NCBI GenBank assembly: GCA_965218765.1
Contig: CBDCLU010000005.1
Coordinates: 485,875 to 549,874, forward strand
DNA: 64,000 nt
Direction of reading: 5' to 3'
From: JBBPYC01 sp965218765
GTDB taxonomy: Bacteria > Pseudomonadota > Gammaproteobacteria > Burkholderiales > Burkholderiaceae_C
Shown in pieces: positions 8,886 to 17,731 of this stretch (positions are counted from its first letter, which is position 1; each line of letters opens with the position of its first letter). Made by a program: the position numbers and the translations under genes. Under the pieces are notes generated by a model. That model was not told the DNA's origin, made no database searches, and saw nothing but the letters and a program-made list of their open reading frames with translations.

Positions 8886-9923
8886 TCAGTGCAACGCTGG
8901 CGCCTCGCGCAGCGCCCGCGCACTGCCTTCGCCGACCGCGCCGCCGAAGCGCTTGATGAAGCGTTCGGCCATGTTTTCATGCTGTGTGTAGTCGACGACT
9001 TCCTCGGCTTTCACGACGTCGCGCGCCACGTAGTCGACGCTGCCGAGCTGGTCCGCGAGCCCGAGCTCGATTGCGCGTTGGCCGGTCCAGAACAGGCCGC
9101 TGAACATGTCCGGCGTTTCCTTCAGACGGTCGCCGCGACCGGCGCGCACGACGTCGATGAACTGCTGGTGCACCAGATCGATCAGCTGCTGCGCGTGCGC
9201 GCGCTGGGCATCGGTCTGCGGAGAAAACGGATCGAGAAAGCCCTTGTTCGCCCCGGCCGTGAGCAGGCGCCGCTCAATGCCCAGCTTGTCCATCAGACCG
9301 ACGAAGCCGAAGCCGTCGATCAGCACGCCGATGCTGCCGACGATGCTGGCCTTGTTCACATAGATGCGGTCAGCCGCCGCTGCGATGTAGTAGGCCGCCG
9401 ACGTGCAGCTTTCCTCCACCACCGCATAGATCGGCTTCGCATGGCGCGCGCGCAGCCGCCGGATCTCGTCATTCACGATGCCGGCCTGCACCGGGCTGCC
9501 GCCCGGCGAATTGATCAGCAGCACGAGCGCTTTGGAGCCACTGTCTTCCAGTGCGCTCTTCATCGCAGCGACGATGTGCTCGGCACTGGCGCTCGAATCA
9601 GCACTGATCTCGCCGCGGATCTCGACAACCGCCGTGTGCGACGACGGTTTCACCGCACCGCCCGGGACCGAGCGGAAGAACAGCCACCAGGCCAGCGCCG
9701 CGAACAGCAACAGCCAGAGCAAGCGCGTGAAGATGCGCCAGCGCCGTGCTGCGCGCTGCTCGGCCAGCGCCGCAAACGCCAGCCGCTCCAGCGTCTGCCG
9801 CTCCCAGCCAGCCGGCCCTGACGCCGCGGGCGCATTCATGATCCGGTCTTGCTCACGTGCGCTCATCGACGCCGATGCGTACGGGTCTGGGCCGGGACCG
9901 CGCGGTCCATAGGAATCGGTCAT
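8886..9923 (-). CDS. S49 family signal-peptide-peptidase-like protease
   Basis: The 345-residue protein has an N-terminal cytoplasmic part, one membrane helix (about residues 66-83) and an S49 peptidase domain. It resembles short SppA/SohB-type proteases, which degrade leftover signal peptides or membrane fragments. The nucleophile region is SCTSAAYYIAAAADRIYV, with Ser175 as the likely nucleophile. Most relatives have ASGGYYIA here, so the flanking Ala-Ala is a small deviation. Conserved INSPGGSP and SIVGSIGVL are present. It is the last gene of the rluC-HAD-Rieske run and converges with the methyltransferase gene. Confidence 0.92.
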   Translation of the reverse strand: MTDSYGPRGPGPDPYASASMSAREQDRIMNAPAASGPAGWERQTLERLAFAALAEQRAARRWRIFTRLLWLLLFAALAWWLFFRSVPGGAVKPSSHTAVVEIRGEISADSSASAEHIVAAMKSALEDSGSKALVLLINSPGGSPVQAGIVNDEIRRLRARHAKPIYAVVEESCTSAAYYIAAAADRIYVNKASIVGSIGVLIDGFGFVGLMDKLGIERRLLTAGANKGFLDPFSPQTDAQRAHAQQLIDLVHQQFIDVVRAGRGDRLKETPDMFSGLFWTGQRAIELGLADQLGSVDYVARDVVKAEEVVDYTQHENMAERFIKRFGGAVGEGSARALREAPALH

Positions 9924-9978
9924 GGCAAGGCGTTCGCAGTGGGGTTGATGGCGCGGAGAGAAGCAGCCGCAACAAAGT

Positions 9979-10344
9979 TCAGAATTCGACCGCGCACAGG
10001 TCGTGCGCAGTATGCCAGCGCACCACGCCGTCATGTTCGCTGAGTTCGATGCCGACCAGCGGCCCGCGGCAGGGTCCGCCGACGCAGGCACCATCGTCCG
10101 GCCGGTACGCAGCGCCATGCGAAGCGCAGACCAGCCACCGTCCGGTTTCATCGAAAAATCGGTTCGGCTGCCAGTCCAGCTCCATCGCGACGTGGGTGCA
10201 ACGATTCAGATAGGCCCGCACGCTGCCGCCGTAACGGACCGCGAATGCGCGGCAGGTCTGGCCGCGGTACACCACGTCGAACGGCACCGCGATGCCGCCA
10301 TCGAGCAACTCGTCGGACCGGCACAGCGGATGAAGCTGCTGCAT
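9979..10344 (-). CDS. Rieske [2Fe-2S] ferredoxin-like protein
   Basis: This is a small soluble protein of 121 residues with one Rieske cluster site: Cys49-x-His51 and Cys73-x2-His76 (CTH ... CASH). No membrane segment is present, so it is a stand-alone ferredoxin-type Rieske protein rather than a bc1 subunit. The ATG at 10344 overlaps the TGA of the upstream HAD gene as TGATG. Its electron partner is unknown. The place between a HAD phosphatase and an S49 peptidase is common in Burkholderiales as I remember it. Confidence 0.92.
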   Translation of the reverse strand: MQQLHPLCRSDELLDGGIAVPFDVVYRGQTCRAFAVRYGGSVRAYLNRCTHVAMELDWQPNRFFDETGRWLVCASHGAAYRPDDGACVGGPCRGPLVGIELSEHDGVVRWHTAHDLCAVEF

Positions 10345-11009
10345 CAACCCAGCAGCCAGTCGTGCAGCTCGCGCACGCTGTGTGCCACCAACAGCGGATC
10401 GAGCGCATGCAAGCCCGGCGGTTCATGCGCACCCCAGGCCACGCCAACGCTTGCGCACCCCGCGTTCAGCGCAAGCTGCAGGTCGTGCGTGGTGTCGCCG
10501 ATCATCAAGGTGCGCGCCGGCTCCATCTGCAACTGCTCCATCAGCTCGTGCAACATGCGCGGATCGGGCTTGCCGGCGGTTTCGTCCGCGGTGCGCGAGG
10601 CATCGAACAATCCGGATAGTTCGACCGCGCCCAGGGCCTCGTCAAGACCGCGCCGGCTTTTCCCGGTCGCAATCGCAAGCCGCTTTTTGCGTGCCTTCAG
10701 CGCATCGAGCAATGCGGGCACGCCGTCGAACAGCACGATGTCGTGCTGGTGCTGGACGTAGTGGTGCCGATAGCGTTCACCGAGCAGCGGGTGTTTCTGC
10801 TTCGGCACGTCCGGCGCCGCGTGCGCGAGTGCCTGCATCAAGCCCATGCCGATCACGAATGCCGCGCTGCGGTCATCCGGTACGGTGCCGCCCGCGTCAC
10901 GCACCGCTTCCTGGATGCAGCGCGTGATGATCTTGGTGGAATCGAACAGCGTGCCGTCCCAATCGAACACGATCAGGTCGAAGCGCTCTGCGTTGGATGG
11001 TGACGTCAT
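10344..11009 (-). CDS. HAD-family phosphatase (phosphoglycolate phosphatase-like)
   Basis: The 221-residue protein has all HAD motifs: FDWDGTLFDST (Asp16 and Asp18), an AIATGKSRRGL motif II region, a Lys in KPDP, and IGDTTHDLQLALNAG. A helical cap lies between motifs I and II, as in phosphoglycolate phosphatases and related Gph-like enzymes. The substrate cannot be fixed by sequence. It sits 24 bp downstream of rluC and overlaps the Rieske gene. Confidence 0.92.
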   Translation of the reverse strand: MTSPSNAERFDLIVFDWDGTLFDSTKIITRCIQEAVRDAGGTVPDDRSAAFVIGMGLMQALAHAAPDVPKQKHPLLGERYRHHYVQHQHDIVLFDGVPALLDALKARKKRLAIATGKSRRGLDEALGAVELSGLFDASRTADETAGKPDPRMLHELMEQLQMEPARTLMIGDTTHDLQLALNAGCASVGVAWGAHEPPGLHALDPLLVAHSVRELHDWLLG

Positions 11010-11033
11010 GCTGTGCAGTATCGGGCCACCGGA

Positions 11034-12014
11034 TCAGGCAGCCGGCGCCCTGCGCGCGAGCCAGCCGGCCAGTTCGACCGGCAGTTCGGACTCAAGCTGC
11101 AACCGCTCGGCCGTCGCCGGATGCTCGAAACCCAGCCGCCAGGCATGCAGAAACATCCGCTTCAGCCCAGTCTTCTCAAGCGCCTTGTTCAATTCGAAGT
11201 CGCCGTACTTGTCATCGCCTGCGATCGGGTGACCTGCGCTGGCCAGATGCACGCGAATCTGATGCGTGCGGCCGGTCTTGATCGTCACTTCGAGCAGGCT
11301 GAAGCCATGCAGCCGCTGCGCGACCTTGACCAAGGTGATCGCACGCATGCCGTCCGGGTCGTTCGCGGGCACCACCTTGACGCGGCGTTCGCCGTCGGGC
11401 CGCGTGTATTTGTGCAGCGGTTGGTCGATCACCTTGCGATTCGCGGGCCAGTCGCCCGAGACCAGCGCCAGATAGGTCTTGGCCGTGGCGCGCTCGCGGA
11501 ACTGCGCCTGCAGCCGGATCAGCGCGCTGCGCTTTTTCGCAATCAGCAGGATGCCCGAGGTGTCCCGATCCAGGCGGTGCACGAGTTCCAGCAAGCGCGC
11601 CTCGGGCCGCGCTGCACGTATCTGCTCGATCACGCCGAAGCTCACGCCGCTGCCGCCATGCACCGCGACGCCCGCAGGCTTGTCGAGCGCAATCAACTGC
11701 TCGTCTTCGAACAGCACGCCAAAGGTGCGTGGCGGCGCTGCCGCAGGTGCGTCGGCTGCGGCAGACGGCGCCAGCGGACGTCGCAGCGGTGGCAACCGCA
11801 CCGAGTCGCCGGTCTGCACACGCGTGTCGGCGTTGGCGCGACCACGATTCACCCGCACCTCGCCGCTGCGGATGATGCGGTACACCAGGGTTTTGGGGAC
11901 GCCTTTCAACTCGCGCAGCAGGAAATTGTCGAGCCGCTGGCCGCTTGATTCCTCATCCACGCGGACATGCACGGCGGTGGAAACAGCCGTCGCCGGGTTC
12001 ACGCCTATAATCAT
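11034..12014 (-). CDS. rluC: 23S rRNA pseudouridine synthase RluC
   Basis: This 326-residue enzyme has an N-terminal S4 RNA-binding domain (GQRLDNFLLRELKGVPKTLVYRIIRSGEVRVN). The RluA-family catalytic domain follows, with the HRLDRDTSGILLIAKK motif holding the catalytic Asp. GRTHQIRVHLASAGHPIAGD is also typical. The S4 domain and the place divergent to rne match RluC, which modifies U955, U2504 and U2580 in E. coli 23S rRNA. The TTG/ATG region before 12014 gives MIIGVNPATAV as N-terminus. Confidence 0.95.
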   Translation of the reverse strand: MIIGVNPATAVSTAVHVRVDEESSGQRLDNFLLRELKGVPKTLVYRIIRSGEVRVNRGRANADTRVQTGDSVRLPPLRRPLAPSAAADAPAAAPPRTFGVLFEDEQLIALDKPAGVAVHGGSGVSFGVIEQIRAARPEARLLELVHRLDRDTSGILLIAKKRSALIRLQAQFRERATAKTYLALVSGDWPANRKVIDQPLHKYTRPDGERRVKVVPANDPDGMRAITLVKVAQRLHGFSLLEVTIKTGRTHQIRVHLASAGHPIAGDDKYGDFELNKALEKTGLKRMFLHAWRLGFEHPATAERLQLESELPVELAGWLARRAPAA

Positions 12015-12730
12015 TTTTCCGGTCCGGCCTGCCTGCTCAAGCGCTTGATTCGATTTGCTTTATTTAGATATTCAGCGAACAAGAATCACGAATTAAAGCA
12101 TGCGAGAAATGGCTGCACCGGAAGGTCGATGCCGCCTTTGCTTGGCCCGCATGCGCTGCCCGATACGAGTGCTTTTTACTGCACCGTGTCGCCATTTGCA
12201 GCGAGGGTGAAGTTTTTAGGAAACCGGGCCGATCTTTGAAACACGAATTCACGGCTTTCGCACGAAAGAATCCCTGCAACAAGAAAAGCCGTCGTGTGCC
12301 GGCTGCCTGTAGACCGATCTCGGCAGCGACTGCACGACGCAACAGTCATGGTGAACGGCGCGCCCGCCCATATGGCGTTCGACGAATCATTGCAACAGCA
12401 CGGCAAGACCGTTGCTCGAGCATCTCGGTCACGCTTTGGTGGTGCTGTCCGAGTTCCCGACCATGGCCTGTGCGCGAGCATGAACGCTGCGCTGGTGCTT
12501 CGATGTGCGCTCATCGGGTTCATCTGGCGCTGCGGCCTGTCTGGCACTGGCAAGCCGCAGGTCGGCTGACGCTTCCTTTCGTTGCACCGTCATTCTTTCG
12601 TCGCCGGTAGCTTTTCACAAAAAGCCGGCAAAGACGTTCGTTTCAAAGCCTCGGCTCAAGAGCATCGTTGGCCTGCTGACATCAGCGGGCTCGGCATGTC
12701 TTTTGAACAGAATGATGAGGTACGCACGCC
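12015..12730. other. 716-bp divergent intergenic region and rne leader
   Basis: No convincing gene is present between rluC and rne. The region must hold the divergent promoters and probably a long rne 5' leader; RNase E autoregulates through its leader in E. coli. A hairpin lies close to the rne start at 12671-12690 (GCCTGCTGA, 2-nt gap, TCAGCGGGC, with one G-T pair). Small reading frames in this region lack codon or domain support. Confidence 0.6.
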
Positions 12731-15700
12731 ATGAAACGGATGCTGATCAACGCGACCCAGGCCGAAGAACGACGCCTGGCAATCGTGGACGGGCAGAAAC
12801 TGCTCGACTATGAAATCGAGATCGAGGGGCGCGAACAGCGCAAGGGCAACATCTACCAGGCGGTGGTGACCCGGGTCGAACCGTCGCTCGAAGCCTGCTT
12901 CGTCGACTACGGCGAGGACCGCCACGGGTTCCTGCCGTTCAAGGAAATCTCGCGCCAGTTCTTTCAGAACAACGGCAACGGTGGAAATGGTGGCGGCGGC
13001 TCCGCTCGCATCAGCGACGTCATCAAGGAAGGCCAGCAACTGCTGGTTCAGGTCGAGAAGGAAGAGCGCGGCAACAAGGGCGCGGCGCTGACCACCTTCG
13101 TGAGCCTGGCCGGCCGCTATGTGGTGCTGATGCCGAACAACCCGCGCGGCGGCGGCGTCAGTCGCCGCATCGAGGGCGAGGACCGCGCCGAACTCAAGGA
13201 GGCGATGGATCAGCTCGAGTACCCGGACGGCATGAGCATCATCGCGCGCACCGCCGGCATCGGCCGCAGTGCGCCGGAGTTGCAGTGGGACCTGAACTAC
13301 CTGCTCAAGCTCTGGGATGCGATCGACGGCGCGGCCAAGGGCGGCAAGGGCGCGTTCCTGATCTACCAGGAGTCCTCGCTCGTGATCCGCGCGATCCGCG
13401 ACTACTTCAATCACGACATCGGCGACATCCTGATCGATACCGACGACGTGTACGAGCAGGCGCACCAGTTCATGAGCCACGTGATGCCCGAGCACGCGGC
13501 CAAGGTGAAGCGCTACCGCGACGACGCGCCGCTGTTTTCCCGCTTCCAGATCGAGCACCAGATCGAGTCGGCCTACGCGCGCACCGTGCAGCTGCCGTCC
13601 GGCGGCGCGATCGTGATCGACCACACTGAAGCGCTGGTGTCGGTCGACGTGAACTCGGCGCGCGCGATCCGCGGCGGCGACATCGAAGACACCGCGACGC
13701 GCACGAATCTCGAAGCCGCCGACGAAGTCGCGCGCCAGATGCGGCTGCGCGACCTGGGCGGCCTGATCGTGATCGACTTCATCGACATGGACGAGAGCCG
13801 CAACCGGCGCGACGTCGAAAACCGCCTGCGCGACGCGCTCAGGCAGGACCGTGCGCGCGTGCAGTTCGGCTCGATCAGCAAGTTCGGCCTGATGGAGATG
13901 AGCCGCCAGCGCCTGAAACCTGCGCTGTCCGAAGGCGCTTCCATTCCTTGCCCGCGCTGCGGCGGCTCTGGCCACATCCGCGATACCGAAAGCTCGGCGC
14001 TGCAGATCCTGCGCATCATCCAGGAGGAGTCGCTGAAGGACAACACGGCGTCCGTGATGTGCCAGGTGCCGGTCGATGTCGCGTCGTTTCTGCTGAATGA
14101 AAAACGCACCGAGATCACGAAGATCGAATTCAAGCAGCGCATCAACGTGCTGATGGTGCCGAACAAGTCGCTTGAAACCCCGAACTACCGGCTTGAACGC
14201 CTCAAGCACGATGACCCGCGCCTCGACCAGCTGCAGGCCAGCTATCAACTGGCCGAGGAGCCCGACGACGCGACGTCGGTCACACGCCGCTCGCAGGAAC
14301 CTACCAACAAGCAGACGCCGTTGATCAAGGGCGTGCTGCCCGATGCGCCGGTGCCGCCGCCGCAACCGCGCGCACCGCGCCGCGGTGTCGACGACGCGCC
14401 GGCAGCGCCGGCCGCGGCACCGATTCAGGCCGAGGCGGGTGAACCGGCAGCAAGCGCGCCGCCTAGTGCAGCCGCGGCTGCGGCTGCGGCGCTGATGGCG
14501 GCCGAAAACAGCGTGGTCGGCTGGCTCAAACGCGTGTTTGGCACGCCCGCCCAGACGGAGGCCGAGCCGAGCGTGAAGGCAACGCCTGCCGACAGCGCCG
14601 ACGATGCGACGGCTCGTCGCACGCCGGAGCGTCGCGATGAACGGCCGAGCCGGCGTGGCGAAGGCGGCGAAGGCCGTGGCGAGCGCAACCGGCGCGGCGG
14701 CAGCGGACGCAACCGCGGTGCGCGTGCCGATGGGACCGATGCAGCGGCAGACCCATCGGCGTCAGGCGGCTCAGCACCGCGCAGCGGCACCGATGCAACG
14801 CGCGGTCGTGAACCGCGTGCAAGCGATGAGGCCCGCGGCAACGCCCGCTCGGCAGCGAGCCCGGATGGCGATGAGAACTCGCGTGGCGAGACTCCACGCC
14901 GCAGCGACCGTGGGGTTGATGCAGCACGCGGCGCACGGGGCGGTGAACGCCGTGGCGCGCGCAGCGGCAACAACGGCAATGCCGACGCTGCTGAGCCTGG
15001 CGAAGCACCGGCGACCAACGCCTTGCTGGCCGAGGGCGTGGCGGGCTCCGCCGCGCCTGCGATGACGGATGCCGCTTCCGATACGTCAAGCGGCGCCGGT
15101 GACGCGCGCGTCGAAGGCAACCGGCCACGGCGCGAGCGCGGCGGCCGTGGCGGATCCCGCCGCAGCGACCGCGCAGAACGCGGTGACCAGCCGGAGCGCA
15201 GCATGAATGGCCCCGGCGATGCAGTTGATGAAGCCAGCATGGGCGCCCCGGTCGAGCAGAAATCGATGGCAGACGCCGACCGCGACCCAGCTTCCACCGG
15301 GATCGACGGCATGCAGGCGGATCGTCCAGCGAACGCCGATGGCCAGGACGACCGCCGGCAAGCGCCGCCTTCCGGGGAGTCCGGCATCGGTGCGGGCAGC
15401 GTCCAACACAGTACAGCGGATTCGGCTGACGCCGCCATGCAGCCGCAGCGCAGCCGTCGCAACCCGGAACGCCCCGGTCGGGATCGCCGCCCGCGGGGTG
15501 AGCGCACCGCCCCGGTTGGCGATCCGACCGCACGGTCCAGCGGCGAGGCGGTCATGCTGGATGGCCGGGTGGCAGCGCTCGATTCGGCTGCGTCGCCCGA
15601 GCCGGCTGATGACACCGCCATGACTGCCACAGCAACGAGCGCCGACGCCGCCATTGCGACCGATGGCACGCCGACGCAGTCAACCGTCGCGCCTGAAACG

Positions 15701-16075
15701 CCGAGCCTGCTGATCGCTGCCGCGGACGGCTCGACGGTCGCATCGTCCAACCTGCACGAGTCGAAAGTGCTGGAAATCGCGGCAGGGGATGCGTCGACTG
15801 ATCGCACCGGAAGTGGCGCGCCGGCCGTGCTGCCCAGGGCGCAGGCGTTCTCGCTGCCCGTCGAGCAGCTTGCGGGCCTCGCCGAGGGCGCTGGCCTGCA
15901 GTGGATCCAGTCCGACCGCGATCGGGTCAGTGCGGTGCAACAGGCGATCGCCGCCGAACCGATCGAGCCGCGGCTGGCGCGCGACCGCGTGCCCGTGCAG
16001 CTGCCCGACGACGGTGCGCTGGTGCTGGTCGAGACGCGCAAGGCGCTGCCCGAGTTGCGGCTGCCGCAGCAGTAG
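12731..16075 (+). CDS. rne: Ribonuclease E
   Basis: RNase E is the main endonuclease of mRNA decay and rRNA/tRNA processing. The 1114-residue protein begins MKRMLINATQAEERRLAIVD. It has an S1 domain (about 36-128), the catalytic region with VSVDVNSARAIRGGD and LGGLIVIDFIDM, and the zinc-link CPRCGGSG at about residues 407-412. From about residue 520 a long disordered tail follows, rich in Arg, Gly, Asp, Ala and Pro, with repeated RGERNRRGG-type patches likely to bind RNA and degradosome partners. The last 70 residues (LQWIQSDRDRVSAVQQA to the end) look more ordered and conserved. It is monocistronic, with a long leader and a palindrome downstream. Confidence 0.97.
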   Translation: MKRMLINATQAEERRLAIVDGQKLLDYEIEIEGREQRKGNIYQAVVTRVEPSLEACFVDYGEDRHGFLPFKEISRQFFQNNGNGGNGGGGSARISDVIKEGQQLLVQVEKEERGNKGAALTTFVSLAGRYVVLMPNNPRGGGVSRRIEGEDRAELKEAMDQLEYPDGMSIIARTAGIGRSAPELQWDLNYLLKLWDAIDGAAKGGKGAFLIYQESSLVIRAIRDYFNHDIGDILIDTDDVYEQAHQFMSHVMPEHAAKVKRYRDDAPLFSRFQIEHQIESAYARTVQLPSGGAIVIDHTEALVSVDVNSARAIRGGDIEDTATRTNLEAADEVARQMRLRDLGGLIVIDFIDMDESRNRRDVENRLRDALRQDRARVQFGSISKFGLMEMSRQRLKPALSEGASIPCPRCGGSGHIRDTESSALQILRIIQEESLKDNTASVMCQVPVDVASFLLNEKRTEITKIEFKQRINVLMVPNKSLETPNYRLERLKHDDPRLDQLQASYQLAEEPDDATSVTRRSQEPTNKQTPLIKGVLPDAPVPPPQPRAPRRGVDDAPAAPAAAPIQAEAGEPAASAPPSAAAAAAAALMAAENSVVGWLKRVFGTPAQTEAEPSVKATPADSADDATARRTPERRDERPSRRGEGGEGRGERNRRGGSGRNRGARADGTDAAADPSASGGSAPRSGTDATRGREPRASDEARGNARSAASPDGDENSRGETPRRSDRGVDAARGARGGERRGARSGNNGNADAAEPGEAPATNALLAEGVAGSAAPAMTDAASDTSSGAGDARVEGNRPRRERGGRGGSRRSDRAERGDQPERSMNGPGDAVDEASMGAPVEQKSMADADRDPASTGIDGMQADRPANADGQDDRRQAPPSGESGIGAGSVQHSTADSADAAMQPQRSRRNPERPGRDRRPRGERTAPVGDPTARSSGEAVMLDGRVAALDSAASPEPADDTAMTATATSADAAIATDGTPTQSTVAPETPSLLIAAADGSTVASSNLHESKVLEIAAGDASTDRTGSGAPAVLPRAQAFSLPVEQLAGLAEGAGLQWIQSDRDRVSAVQQAIAAEPIEPRLARDRVPVQLPDDGALVLVETRKALPELRLPQQ

Positions 16076-16099
16076 CCGAATAGCCCGCACTGCCATTGG

Positions 16100-16139
16100 C
16101 CGCCTGCTGCCAATCCAGGCCTGGATTGGCAGCAGGCGG
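16100..16139. terminator. Perfect 40-bp palindrome between rne and hemY
   Basis: Two 20-bp arms meet with no spacer: CCGCCTGCTGCCAATCCAGG at 16100-16119, followed at once by its exact reverse complement. It lies in the 212-bp gap between the convergent genes rne and hemY. A symmetric structure there could end transcription from both sides. No T-run follows on either strand, so it is an atypical terminator, and a protein-binding or 3'-end stabilising role is possible. Confidence 0.6.
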
Positions 16140-16287
16140 TTCAGCCGGACTCTTAGGCGAGTTTGGTGTGGTGGCGCGAATCGGCACTCGCGCAGACGGT
16201 GAATCGCGATGCAGCCCGTCTGGCGCCCTGTGCACGAGGCTGCTTCGATCAGCTGCAAGGGGCCGGCGTAAGGGCACCGGCTGACGC

Positions 16288-17676
16288 TCACACCGCTTGC
16301 GCGGCACGGCGCCAGGCCCGTTCGGCCGCGGCGCGGTCGCCACTGCGGTCCAGTCGATGCGCAAGCGCGCGCCAGCCCAGGCACTCGCATGCGGAGTCGG
16401 GCAGCCGGCGTGCCGGATCGGCGAGCAACTGGCGCGCGGCGTCGGTGTCACCGCAGTCGAGCGCGAGTACGAGCTCGGCTGCGCGCGCCGGCAGCTGCCG
16501 CAGCATGTCGTGCGCCGCCGCTTCGTTGCCGGATTCGACAGCGGCCGTCAACAAGGTCTGCCAGGCATCGTCGAGCCGCACCGGCGGGCCCGCTGCCGGC
16601 AACGCCAGCGTGCGCAGCAGCGCGCGCACCAGCGGAAGTTGCAGATCGACGCTCGACTCGGCGTGGCAGGCGACCGATTGCTGCCAGGCCGGCAGCAGCC
16701 AGCGACGCGCGTGTGCGCCGTCGCTGTCGTGGCCACACAGTCGGTCTGCTGCCGCGGCGGCAACCAATGGCCACGCACGCTCGGCCGCATCCAGCTCATC
16801 CCAGGCTTTGCGCAGGCGGTTTGCGTCGTCACCCGCTGCTGCGACATGGGCCAGCGCGAGCCGGCAGCGGTGAGCCTGCATGGTGGTTGGCAGCAGGCCG
16901 CGTCGGGCCAGCTGGCGCGCGCGGCGCAACGCGTCCAGTGTGCGTCCTTCGGCCGACGCAGCCCCGAGGCGCAGATGGCGCGCCTGCACGCGGCGTGCCG
17001 CGCGAGCAGACAATTGATCGAGCAGCCCGTCAGCTAGCGCCGGTCGATGTTCCTGCAACGCCGTCTGCGCCGCGGCAAGCAGCGCGGCGTCGCGCCAGTC
17101 TGCCGCAGCCGCTGCGCCGGTTGCCACGTCGTCAGCGTCGGTGGCTGAAGGAACTGTCTCGGCGCCGGCCCGCAACGCGGTGAGCTGGCGGTCGTGCGCA
17201 GCGGCGTCGCCCTTGCGCTGCTCGCTCTGCGCAACCAACCAGTGGCAGGCGGTATGCAGCCGCCAGCGTTGCCAGGCGAGCTCTTCCGCTTCGCCGCCGG
17301 CCATCGAACCCGCAGTCGGCGTCGGCAGCGCGCTCAACTGCTTGAGCAGCGCCTGCGCGGCTGTCCCGGCGTGCGTGACACGGCCCGCATTCAGCGCACC
17401 CCAGGCATCGAGCAGCCACGCATGCAGCGCGCGCTCGAGCCGCTGCATGCGCCAGCGTTCCGCCTGGCGCGGCATCCGGAACAGTGCGCGCAGCGCACGC
17501 ACCGCAAAATACAGCAGCGCGAATGCGACGAACAGCAGCAGCAGCGTCAGATTCAGCGAAAGATCGACCCGATACGGCGGCCAGAACACGGTCACCGTGC
17601 CCGGGTCGCTGCCTGCAAACAGCGCCAGCGCCGCGGCCACCGCGAACAGTCCGATCAGCCAGAGCGCAAACCGCAT
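16288..17676 (-). CDS. hemY: HemY-type TPR membrane protein
   Basis: The 462-residue protein has two N-terminal membrane helices (MRFALWLIGLFAVAAALALF and LNLTLLLLFVAFALLYFAVRAL). The FWPPYRVDLSLNL segment between them is a signature of the HemY N-terminal domain. A long Ala/Arg-rich helical (TPR-like) domain follows. Proteobacterial HemY is encoded in the hem cluster and thought to assist heme synthesis at the membrane; it is not the Bacillus protoporphyrinogen oxidase. It is the last gene of hemC-hemD-hemX-hemY. Confidence 0.9.
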   Translation of the reverse strand: MRFALWLIGLFAVAAALALFAGSDPGTVTVFWPPYRVDLSLNLTLLLLFVAFALLYFAVRALRALFRMPRQAERWRMQRLERALHAWLLDAWGALNAGRVTHAGTAAQALLKQLSALPTPTAGSMAGGEAEELAWQRWRLHTACHWLVAQSEQRKGDAAAHDRQLTALRAGAETVPSATDADDVATGAAAAADWRDAALLAAAQTALQEHRPALADGLLDQLSARAARRVQARHLRLGAASAEGRTLDALRRARQLARRGLLPTTMQAHRCRLALAHVAAAGDDANRLRKAWDELDAAERAWPLVAAAAADRLCGHDSDGAHARRWLLPAWQQSVACHAESSVDLQLPLVRALLRTLALPAAGPPVRLDDAWQTLLTAAVESGNEAAAHDMLRQLPARAAELVLALDCGDTDAARQLLADPARRLPDSACECLGWRALAHRLDRSGDRAAAERAWRRAAQAV

Positions 17677-17731
17677 CGGTACGTTCGCTCCTGCGGTGCC
17701 GGGCAAATAGGTGCTGGGGGAAAAAAGCCGG

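Noticed and set aside
12656..14365. 569-codon minus-strand frame opposite the rne catalytic domain
   Set aside because: The composition is that of an antisense shadow of a GC-rich gene, and the opposite frame encodes conserved RNase E motifs.
14425..16113. Long open frame on the minus strand opposite the rne tail (562 codons)
   Set aside because: It is the mirror of a low-complexity GC-rich gene, shows biased Ser/Arg/Ala/Pro content with no domain, and rne is certain.
16076..16287. Small open frames within the rne-hemY gap
   Set aside because: They are products of the palindrome and GC-rich flanks, with no ribosome site or recognisable protein.
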